Shown here in pieces: positions 1 through 9,400 of a stretch of DNA of 64,000 bases. This DNA comes from Rebecca billardiae RCC1528 (taxonomy: Eukaryota; Haptophyta), in the NCBI GenBank assembly GCA_965240325.2, contig OZ251224.1, positions 3,100,001-3,164,000 on the forward strand, read 5' to 3'. The notes under the pieces are model-generated. The model did not search any database. It was not told the DNA's origin and saw only the letters and a program-made list of their open reading frames with translations. Every line of letters begins with the position of its first letter. Position 1 is the first letter of the stretch. Both the position numbers and the translations under genes were made by a program.

Positions 1-1096
1 GGGTACAGCACGTCCAGTTGGGCTGCAGCTGGAGCTTGGGTCCAAAAGCTTCCCGCCGCGCAGCGGCACTCGCCGCCGCCGCCGCCGTCGATGGGCGGTT
101 GTGGCGCGCACGGCGTGAGCCGCTGCGGGCGCTGAGGTGCGCGCGACGGCGGCGCGCCCGGCGGCGCTGCTGTAGGAGACCACTGCCCTCCTCTCTGCCC
201 CGCGCGCTTCGCTCGTCGTCGCCGTCTCCGCGCCTGCGACCAGCGCGCACGCGATCGCCGCACCGCCCGGCAGCCGGGGCAATCTCAGCCGTGACTGCGC
301 ATGTGCGTCGCGACCTGGTCGGCCCAGCGCGCGAGGCGCGTGCGGGCGAGGCAGGGCCAGTGTGGCCGCGCGCCATGCCGCCTCGACCTTGCGCCAGTGG
401 GCATGTCGCCGGCCTTGCACCTCTGTCGACAACGTTGACAACCAATGCGGCACGCAAGCGCAGACGTCAGTGTGCACGATCGAGGCAGTAGGCGTACAGA
501 CGCGATAGTTGCAGAGCCTTTTGTGATCATGCGAGTCATGCATTGTCAGCGACTCTCGCCCAGGTCGTCTGCGCGCTGAACTGACGTTTTGACTGAGTGC
601 CTCGAGATCGCCTCGACGATGGCCCGTGCATTGCTTGAACACTCACCACAGTCCAAGCGGGCAACCAGACACATGTGCTCAGTTCCCTGTTGTACGCTCT
701 GATGGGCTTACTTGAGGCGGCATGGCGCGCGGCCACACTGGCCCTGCCTCGCCCGCACGCGTCTCGCGCGCTGGGCCGACCAGGTCGCGACGCACATGCG
801 CAGTCACGGCTGAGATTGCCCCGGCTGCCGGGCGGTGCGGCGATCGCGTGCGCGCTGGTCGCAGGCGCGGAGACGGCGACGACGAGCGAAGCGCGCGGGG
901 CAGAGAGGAGGGCAGTGGTCTCCTACAGCAGCGCCGCCGGGCGCGCCGCCGTCGCGCGCACCTCAGCGCCCGCAGCGGCTCACGCCGTGCGCGCCACAAC
1001 CGCCCATCGACGGCGGCGGCGGCGGCGAGTGCCGCTGCGCCGTGGGAGCTTTTGTACCCAAGCTCCAGCTGCAGCCCAACTGGACGTGCTGTACCC
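1..1096. repeat. Large inverted repeat (palindrome-like), arms about 1-384 and 714-1096
   Basis: Bases 1-384 are repeated in reverse complement at 714-1096. By eye the arms differ only by a few changes near the outer end (around 40-56 against 1040-1057) and one substitution near 334, so identity is about 98 percent. The spacer (385-713) is unrelated and I see no gene in it. The left arm starts exactly at the window edge, so the repeat may extend further out. The right arm ends about 120 bp before the likely start codon of the first gene, so it lies over that gene's promoter or 5' UTR. The ORFs that can be read inside the arms are arginine- and alanine-rich GC artefacts. It could be a fold-back element or a duplicated promoter region. 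Confidence 0.85.
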
Positions 1097-1216
1097 TGAC
1101 TCCCCTTGGCCCGCCCTCTCACTCGTTCGCCAAGCCGAAGGGCCGTATCGGTAGGACCGCACAGCGCCACAGCCACCGCCACTTGCGACAACACCCAAGC
1201 AGCGCTTCGGGCTCCC

Positions 1217-4066
1217 ATGGAGGAGCTCCGCTCTCGCGTGGACCAGTGCCTCCACGGCGGTCCCCCATCGAGTCGACACAGCCATGAGCCGTGGTTCCAA
1301 GCCACGCTGCTCATCGCGTCTCAGCTGCCCGACTGGCTCGTCGTGCCGGCGGGGCCGAATGAACCCTTTGCGCCCCGCACGCCGTCAGCCCTGCTGCTGA
1401 CGGCCGAGGGTTGGGTAGAGGGCTGCATCTCCGCGATGAGTCCGATCATGTCGCGGTGCCATCTGGCCATGACGGACCGGCGCGCCGCCCTCGTCATGTG
1501 GTCCCAGGCCGTGGACGCGTGGGCGGACGGCAACGTGGGCATGGCGCGCGTCTTCTGCTCGGCCGCATACCTCATCGAGGTGGGCACGACCACGCCGGCG
1601 GCGTGGGCGGCGTGCGCCGCTCGATTCCACGCGCCCGATTCGGTGGAGAGGGCAACCCTCGCCGCCCTCGCGCCCAGCGCGGGCCCCGCCGCTGTGTTCG
1701 ACGCCGTGTTCTCGCGCACGCGCGATGCGTGCGCGTGCATGCAAGACTGCGACCGCCTCGGGCTCGGATTCCGGCTGCCGCCGGCCGTGCCCGCGGCGAC
1801 GGCAACGGCCAAGGCACGTGCCGAGGCCTGCCTGCGTGGCGGCGACCTCGCGGGCGCGGACGCCGCCTACCGCGACGCGCAGCGAGCCATCGAGGCCATC
1901 GCGCCTCCCGCGCTGCTTAGCCCACTGGCCCTGGCGCGCGCGGACGCGGCGGCGCTCGCGGCGGCGGCGCGGACGCGCCACATCGCGCCTTTCTCGCAGA
2001 ACGGGCGTGCCACGCGGGCCCTCTGCGAGGAGTACAGCAAGCTGGCGGCCAACCTCGCGCACGTGCGCCTGCGCCTGCACGAGGAGGGCGCACCGGGAGC
2101 CACCGCCGAGCAGGCGCTGGCGCACGCGGACCTCGCGATCCACCTCACCCCCGAGTGGGCAAAGGCGCACGCGCGGCGCGCGCGCGCGCTGATGGCCCTG
2201 CACAGGCCGGCGGAGGCGTGCACGTCCTTTGAGAAGGCAGCGGAGCGCGCAACCTCGGCGCGTGCATGCGAGGAATGGGCCGCCCTGGCCGACGCCCAGT
2301 CGCGCGCCGCGGCCGAGCTTGCGAGCGCGGCCGCTGCCGCGCGCGCGCGCGAGGCGGAGTCCAGTCCGGCCGAGGGCGCAGGAGACGAGCCCGCGCACTC
2401 CGTGCCACCGGCCATGCTGGCCTGCGCGGGCTCGCTGTGGGCTGCGCTGCCTGTGAGCGTGATGAACGAGCTGCTCGAGCGCATGCCGCCCTTGCACGCC
2501 GCCTCCGCTGAGCTCACGTGCCGCTACCTCGCGCTGCAGGGCGTGGGCGGCGCGAAGGCGCGCGCGGCCCGGCGCGCGGCGGCGCGCGGCCGGCACGCCT
2601 CCGACCAAGCCGAGAAGCTCGTCCTTGACTCTCCGCCGGACGCGCGCCCGGCTGCCGAGCGCGCGGCCGGCCGCGTGCGCCAAGCCGTCGCCACGTACCA
2701 GGCGGCCGCGGTCGCCGCCCTGCCGAGCGCGCGCTGGCGCTTTGGGCCCGGCGAGCTCCTTGCGGGCGGTGGCGCCGGCGGCGCGGCCGGCGGCGCAGCC
2801 TCCTGCCCGCTGCAGGCTGCCGCGGCCGCGCTCTTCGAGGCGCTCGAGGCCGCTGCCCCCGACCTCGCTCCCACCGCGGAGCGAGGCGCGAGGGGCGCGC
2901 TCGTGCTGCTCGTCCTCGCGGCTCTGCACCTCGGCGCGCGCCCCGCGCCCCGCGCGGAGGCGGAGGCGTTCTGGCTCGCGTACCTCCGCTGGCGTGCGCG
3001 GCTGTACGACGGCGCGATCAAGTTCGGGCACGGGCGGCTGGGGCTATGGAACCTCGCGTTCAGCTCACCGCTCGGCGGCTGGGTGGCGGCAGCGGTGGGC
3101 CTGCGCCACGCACGCTTGCTCTCGCCCCACGAGCTCGCGGCGCTCGTCTCGACCGTGGGCAGGGTGGTGCAGGATGACCTGCCCGAGGAGGAGGAGGAGG
3201 AGGAGGAGGAGGGCGAGGACGACGACTTTGGTCGGCAGACGCCGATGCGTGGCGGCGTGCGCGGCGGAGGGAGGGGCCCTGGCGAGCTGCTGTGGAAGCA
3301 CGGGCGCGCGACTCTGCCCTGGCGCACACGCGCCGTCGTGCACAGCGGCGCGCTTGTCGGCTTCGCCCTCGCCTCGCGTGCGTGCCTCGCGGCGCAGGCT
3401 GCGGACTGGCCCGGCCTCTCCCCGCCCCCGCCCGAGCTGATGGGCGCGTCACTCCACGAGCTGAAGGACGAATACTTGGGCGCTGCGCACAACCTCCTGC
3501 GCGTCTACGGTGGGCGCGCCGACACCTTCTTGCGCCGGCGCTGTCCGGAGCTCTTCAGCGGCACGGTGCAGGTGATGATGCGCTTCCTCCAGCTCGTCTC
3601 AGTCGAGCTGCCCTCCCTCGGCACGCTGCGCATGCCCAGGCACGGCACGCCCTCCGAGTGGGAGGCGGCGGCGCACGCGGTGCTGCGCGACGACATGCGG
3701 CTGTTGGGGGAGTGGCGCGTGGCGATGTCGGCCGTCGGCGAGTGGGCGCGCCAGGCCGAGCGCTGGGGCTTTGCGGTCGCGTGGCGCGCCTTCGGGGTCG
3801 CCGTCCCGCAGCCCGGTGACCCGCGCATGCTGTCGAACCACCACCTCCTCCTGTACGCGGCCGATCTACTCGCGCGCCACCCTCGCGGTGCGGAGGGCCT
3901 CGCGCGCGACCTGCAAGAGCCGGAGGGCATCGCCGCCTTCTGTGCGGGGGCGCGTCAGGTGCACGTGGCCCTCCAAGATGCCACGGAGGCGAGCGACCGG
4001 TGGTTCCAGCAAGTGCTCAACATGAACCGCATGTGGCAATCTGCCCCTCGCAGCCAAGTACGATGA
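1217..4066 (+). CDS. TPR-like protein with F-box-like segment and acidic linker, unknown function
   Basis: A single long ORF encodes about 949 residues from the ATG at 1217. The same frame extends up to an ATG at 1106, but that stretch is low complexity and abuts the inverted repeat, so I prefer 1217. Residues about 200-230 and 295-345 look like tetratricopeptide-type helices (patterns such as GDLAGADAAYRDAQRAIEA and WAKAHARRARALMALHRPAEA). Residues about 405-440 begin LPVSVMNELLERMPPLHAAS and resemble an F-box, which in other proteins binds SKP1. A poly-glutamate run (about residues 658-672) links to a C-terminal helical region that I do not recognise. A role in a ubiquitin ligase or as a scaffold is inference only. 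No intron is needed. Confidence 0.7.
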   Translation: MEELRSRVDQCLHGGPPSSRHSHEPWFQATLLIASQLPDWLVVPAGPNEPFAPRTPSALLLTAEGWVEGCISAMSPIMSRCHLAMTDRRAALVMWSQAVDAWADGNVGMARVFCSAAYLIEVGTTTPAAWAACAARFHAPDSVERATLAALAPSAGPAAVFDAVFSRTRDACACMQDCDRLGLGFRLPPAVPAATATAKARAEACLRGGDLAGADAAYRDAQRAIEAIAPPALLSPLALARADAAALAAAARTRHIAPFSQNGRATRALCEEYSKLAANLAHVRLRLHEEGAPGATAEQALAHADLAIHLTPEWAKAHARRARALMALHRPAEACTSFEKAAERATSARACEEWAALADAQSRAAAELASAAAAARAREAESSPAEGAGDEPAHSVPPAMLACAGSLWAALPVSVMNELLERMPPLHAASAELTCRYLALQGVGGAKARAARRAAARGRHASDQAEKLVLDSPPDARPAAERAAGRVRQAVATYQAAAVAALPSARWRFGPGELLAGGGAGGAAGGAASCPLQAAAAALFEALEAAAPDLAPTAERGARGALVLLVLAALHLGARPAPRAEAEAFWLAYLRWRARLYDGAIKFGHGRLGLWNLAFSSPLGGWVAAAVGLRHARLLSPHELAALVSTVGRVVQDDLPEEEEEEEEEGEDDDFGRQTPMRGGVRGGGRGPGELLWKHGRATLPWRTRAVVHSGALVGFALASRACLAAQAADWPGLSPPPPELMGASLHELKDEYLGAAHNLLRVYGGRADTFLRRRCPELFSGTVQVMMRFLQLVSVELPSLGTLRMPRHGTPSEWEAAAHAVLRDDMRLLGEWRVAMSAVGEWARQAERWGFAVAWRAFGVAVPQPGDPRMLSNHHLLLYAADLLARHPRGAEGLARDLQEPEGIAAFCAGARQVHVALQDATEASDRWFQQVLNMNRMWQSAPRSQVR

Positions 4067-4166
4067 CCTCGTGACAGTCATCGACGACTACTTATGTGAC
4101 AGTTAAGGGGGTCGTGCTACCTGACCTCGGGGCGCGAGATCAAGGCCGCTCTCGCGTGCAGCTGTC

Positions 4167-4388
4167 TTAGCTGCGCGACAAGCGGCGCGCGTCCCACTGC
4201 GCCTGCTCGTCCTCACGCTGCTGCACCTCCGCGTCGCCGTCGACCGCGTTGAGGAGAAGCTCGCGCTCGGCGTCGAGGAGCGAGCTCGCACGCTCGAGCT
4301 CGCCCTTCAGCCGCGCGAGCTCCGTGCGCATCCGGCTAGTCTCCGCCGCGTGCTCGGCGCGCACCTTTTCGAGCGACGAACGCGCCAT
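4167..4388 (-). CDS. Small coiled-coil ORF, possibly an exon or gene fragment
   Basis: A 73-residue ORF starts at 4388 and stops at 4167. It reads as heptad-type helix (for example RMRTELARLKGELERASSLL), then a short acidic and basic tail. The composition is more protein-like than the GC-artefact ORFs around it, but it is very short and I found no convincing partner exon upstream. It lies tail-to-tail with the gene ending at 4066. It may be a tiny coiled-coil protein, the last exon of a gene interrupted by the satellite arrays, or a chance ORF. Confidence 0.3.
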   Translation of the reverse strand: MARSSLEKVRAEHAAETSRMRTELARLKGELERASSLLDAERELLLNAVDGDAEVQQREDEQAQWDARRLSRS

Positions 4389-4690
4389 GCATCACCGATT
4401 CGCAGCGTCGAGTGTGGACGGCACACTCGACGCTGTGAATCTGTGATGCTGCCGTCGCCGTCGGGCCATCAGCGTCGTTGATACATCACAGATCACTCAT
4501 ACATCGTGTGACGATCGATGATGACGCACATCATGCTGAATTGATGATAAACGCGATGATATATGACTGATGCTTTAAGTTAACAACCTGGGGCGCGCCG
4601 CCTGCCCGCATGTGCTCCGCGGGCCCGACGACGGTAAGTGCCCGCCCAATGTGGTCAGCAGTAGTGGTTTCACAGTGCCGGGGTGACGAC
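4389..4690. other. Gene-free stretch before the satellite block
   Basis: About 300 bp of lower GC than the surroundings, with many TCAT/GATG-type words (for example 4460-4570). I see no gene. It looks like ordinary intergenic or UTR sequence. Confidence 0.5.
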
Positions 4691-6480
4691 AGACGAACGC
4701 CCGCAGCAGCCAGGCCGCTCGGCGCGCTCCTCGGAGCGCGCGGCGAGGACGCGCGCGGAGACACAGCCACGCTCGGCAGCGTCGAGCGCCGATGCCGCGA
4801 GCGGCTGCGCCGCCGTGCGCGCGTCTCCGCCTGCACGTTGCGCCCGACAAGCTCGTCCCAGCAGCGGCAGCCATTCCGTCGCCGCGCGGCGGCCATTCCG
4901 TCACCTCGCGGCGGCCATTCCGTCACCAGCCTGCAGCCACCGCTCGGCGCGCTCGTCGGAGCGCGTGGCGAGGTCGCGCGCGGAGACACAGCCACGCTCG
5001 GCAGCGTCGAGCGCCGATGCCGCGAGCGGCTGCGCCGCCGTGCGCGCGTCTCCGCCTGCACGCTGCGCCCGACAAGCTCGTCCCAGCAGCGGCAGCCATT
5101 CCGTCGCCGCGCGGCGGCCATTCCGTCACCTCGCGGCGGCCATTCCGTCACCAGCCTGCAGCCACCGCTCGGCGCGCATCTCGGAGCGCGCGGCGAGGAC
5201 GCGCGCGGAGAGACAGCCACGCTCGGCAGCGTCGAGCGCCGACGCCGCGAGCGGGCGCGCCGCCGTGCGCGCGTCTCCGCCTGCACGCCGCGCCCAACAG
5301 CTCGTCCCAGCAGCGGCAGCCATTCCGTCGCCGCGCGGCGGCCATTCCGTCACCTCGCGGCGGCCATTCCGTCACCAGCCTGCAGCCACCGCTCGGCGCG
5401 CATCTCGGAGCGCGCAATGAGGACGCGCGCGGAGACACAGCCACGCTCGGCAGCGTCGAGCGCCGATGCCGCGAGCGGCTGCGCAGCGGTGCGCGCGTCT
5501 CCGCCTGCACGCCGCGCCCGACAAGCTCGTCCCAGCAGCGGCAGCCATTCCGTCGCCGCGCGGCGGCCATTCCGTCACCTCGCGGCGGCCATTCCGTCAC
5601 CAGCCTGCAGCCACCGCTCGGCGCGCGCGTCGGAGCGCGCGGCGAGGACGCGCGCGGAGACAAAGCCACGCTCGGCAGCGTCGAGCGCCGATGCCGCGAG
5701 CGGCTGCGCAGCCGTGCGCGCGTCTCCGCCCGCACGCCGCGTCCGACAAGCTCGTCCCAGCAGCGGCAGCCATTCCGTCGCCGCGCTTCGGCCATTCCGT
5801 CACCTCGCGGCGGCCATTCCGTCACCAGCCTGCAGCCACCGCTCGGCGCGCGCGTCGGAGCGCGCGGTGAGGACGCGCGCGGAGACACAGCCACGCTCGG
5901 CAGCGTCGAGCGCCGATGCCGCGAGCGGCTGCGCCGCCGTGCGCGCGTCTCCGCCTGCACGCCGCGCCCAACAGCTCGTCCCAGCAGCGGCAGCCATTCC
6001 GTCGCCGCGCGGCGGCCATTCCGTCACCTCGCGGCGGCCATTCCGTCACCAGCCTGCAGCCACCGCTCGGCGCGCATCTCGGAGCGCGCGGCGAGGACGC
6101 GCGCGGAGACACAGCCACGCTCGGCAGCGTCGAGCGCCGATGCCGCGAGCGGCTGCGCAGCCGTGCGCGCGTCTCCGCCTGCACGTTGCGCCCAACAAGC
6201 TCGTCCCAGCAGCGGCAGCCATTCCGTCGCCGCGCGGCGGCCATTCCGTCACCTCGCGGCGGCCATTCCGTCACAAGCCTGCAGCCACCGCTCGGCGCGC
6301 GCGTCGGAGCGCGCGGCGAGGACGCGCGCGGAGACACAGCCACGCTCGGCAGCGTCGAGCGCCGATGCCGCGAGCGGCTGCGCAGCCGTGCGCGCGTCTC
6401 CGCCCGCACGCCGCGTCCGACAAGCTCGTCCCAGCAGCGGAAGCCATTCCGTCAGCGCGCGGCGCGCTGCGCTCGGCACG
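4690..6480. repeat. Tandem array 1: about 225-bp unit, 8-9 copies
   Basis: The landmark CCATTCCGTCGCCGCG recurs at 4871, 5096, 5320, 5545, 5770, 5994 and 6219, and a degenerate copy begins at 6444. The spacing is 225 bp, with two 224-bp steps caused by loss of one A in the ACAAGCTCG segment. Each unit holds three shorter copies of GCGGCCATTCCGTC. Because 225 is a multiple of three, long ORFs run through the array on both strands (for example 4610-6862 plus), but the single-base deletions shift the frame between units, which argues against a conserved repeat protein. The last unit passes directly into the second array near 6460-6500. Confidence 0.9.
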
Positions 6481-6489
6481 AGCCTCAGA

Positions 6490-9400
6490 GGGAAGTGGAG
6501 GGAACTCCTGCCGCTCGCCCGTCGGGCTGCTGCGCCGCAACACAAGCGCGGAGCGCGAGCCCGCGCCGCACACGGATGCCCCCAGGCCCAGCGCGAGTGC
6601 GCACGCCGCCCAAACGCGACTCCGACCACCTCGCGCCGTGATGAGAGCCGAGCGCGCCGCCCGGAGGGAACTCCGGAGGGAACTCCGGAGGGAAGTGCGC
6701 CCGAAACGAGCCTCGGAGGGATCTCATGCCGCTCGCCCGTCGGGCTGCTGCGCCGCAACACGAGCGCCGAGCGCGAGCCCGCGCCGCACACGGATGCCCC
6801 CAGGCCCAGCGCGAGTGCGCACGCCGCCCAAACGCGACTCCGACCACCTCGCGCCGCGATGAGAGCCGAGCGCGCCGCCCGGAGGGAACTCCGCTCCGGA
6901 GGGAACTCCGGAGGGAAGTGCGCCCAAAACGAGCCTCGGAGGGATCTCATGCCGCTCGCCCGTCGGGCTGCTGCGCCGCAACACGAGCGCGGAGCGCGAG
7001 CCCGCGCCGCACACGGATGCCCCCAGGCCCAGCGCGAGTGCGCACGCCGCCCAAACGCGACTCCGACCACCTCGCGCCGCGATGAGAGCCGAGCGCGCCG
7101 CCCGGAGGGAACTCCGGAGGGAACTCCGGAGGGAAGTGCGCCCGAAACGAGCCTCGGAGGGATCTCATGCCGCTCGCCCGTCGGGCTGCTGCGCCGCAAC
7201 ACGAGCGCGGAGCGCGAGCCCGCGCCGCACACGGATGCCCCAGGCCCAGCGCGAGTGCGCACGCCACCCAAACGCGACTCCGACCACCTCGCGCCGTGAT
7301 GAGAGCCGAGCGCGCCGCCCGGAGGGAACTCCGCTCCGGAGGGAACTCCGGAGGGAAGTGCGCCCAAAACGAGCCTCGGAGGGATCTCATGCCGCTCGCC
7401 CGTCGGGCTGCTGCGCCGCAACACGAGCGCCTAGCGCGAGCCCGCGCCGCACACGGATGCCCCCAGGCCCAGCGCGAGTGCGCACGCCGCCCAAACGCGA
7501 CTCCGACCACCTCGCGCCGCGATGAGAGCCGAGCGCGCCGCCCGGAGGGAACTCCGGAGGGAACTCCGGAGGGAAGTGCGCCCGAAACGAGCCTCGGAGG
7601 GATCTCATGCCGCTCGCCCGTCGGGCTGCTGCGCCGCAACACGAGCGCCGAGCGCGAGCCCGCGCCGCACACGGATGCCCCCAGGCCCAGCGCGAGTGCG
7701 CACGCCGCCCAAACGCGACTCCGACCACCTCGCGCCGCGATGAGAGCCGAGCGCGCCGCCCGGAGGGAACTCCGGAGGGAACTCCGGAGGGAAGTGCGCC
7801 CGAAACGAGCCTCGGAGGGATCTCATGCCGCTCGCCCGTCGGGCTGCTGCGCCGCAACACGAGCGCGGAGCGCGAGCCCGCGCCGCACACGGATGCCCCC
7901 AGGCCCAGCGCGAGTGCGCACGCCGCCCAAACGCGACTCCGACCACCTCGCGCCGTGATGAGAGCCGAGCGCGCCGCCCGGAGGGAACTCCGGAGGGAAC
8001 TCCGGAGGGAAGTGCGCCCGAAACGAGCCTCGGAGGGATCTCATGCCGCTCGCCCGTCGGGCTGCTGCGCCGCAACACGAGCGCCGAGCGCGAGCCCGCG
8101 CCGCACACGGATGCCCCCAGGCCCAGCGCGAGTGCGCACGCCGCCCAAACGCGACTCCGACCACCTCGCGCCGCGATGAGAGCCGAGCGCGCCGCCCGGA
8201 GGGAACTCCGGAGGGAACTCCGGAGGGAAGTGCGCCCGAAACGAGCCTCGGAGGGATCTCATGCCGCTCGCCCGTCGGGCTGCTGCGCCGCAACACGAGC
8301 GCCGAGCGCGAGCCCGCGCCGCACACGGATGCCCCCAGGCCCAGCGCGAGTGCGCACGCCGCCCAAACGCGACTCCGACCACCTCGCGCCGCGATGAGAG
8401 CCGAGCGCGCCGCCCGGAGGGAACTCCGGAGGGAACTCCGGAGGGAAGTGCGCCCGAAACGAGCCTCGGAGGGATCTCATGCCGCTCGCCCGTCGGGCTG
8501 CTGCGCCGCAACACGAGCGCGGAGCGCGAGCCCGCGCCGCACACGGATGCCCCCAGGCCCAGCGCAAGTGCGCACGCCACCCAATACGCGACTCCGATCA
8601 CCTCACGCCGTGATGAGAGCCAAGCGCGCCGCCCGGAGGGAACTCCGGAGGGAATTGCGCCCGAAACGAGCCTCGGAGGGATCTCATGCCGCTCGCCCGT
8701 CGGGCTGCTGCGCCGCAACACGAGCGCGGAGCGCGAGCCCGCGCCGCACACGGATGCCCCCAGGCCCCGCGCGAGTGCGCACGCCGCCCAAACGCGACTC
8801 CGACCACCTCGCGCCGCGATGAGAGCCGAGCGCGCCGCCCGGAGGGAACTCCGGAGGGAACTCCGGAGGGAAGTGCGCCCGAAACGAGCCTCGGAGGGAT
8901 CTCATGCCGCTCGCCCGTCGGGCTGCTGCGCCGCAACACGAGCGCCGAGCGCGAGCCCGCGCCGCACACGGATGCCCCCAGGCCCAGCGCGAGTGCGCAC
9001 GCCGCCCAAACGCGACTCCGACCACCTCGCGCCGCGATGAGAGCCGAGCGCGCCGCCCGGAGGGAACTCCGGAGGGAACTCCGGAGGGAAGTGCGCCCGA
9101 AACGAGCCTCGGAGGGATCTCATGCCGCTCGCCCGTCGGGCTGCTGCGCCGCAACACGAGCGCCGAGCGCGAGCCCGCGCCGCACACGGATGCCCCCAGG
9201 CCCAGCGCGAGTGCGCACGCCGCCCAAACGCGACTCCGACCACCTCGCGCCGCGATGAGAGCCGAGCGCGCCGCCCGGAGGGAACTCCGGAGGGAACTCC
9301 GGAGGGAAGTGCGCCCGAAACGAGCCTCGGAGGGATCTCATGCCGCTCGCCCGTCGGGCTGCTGCGCCGCAACACGAGCGCGGAGCGCGAGCCCGCGCCG

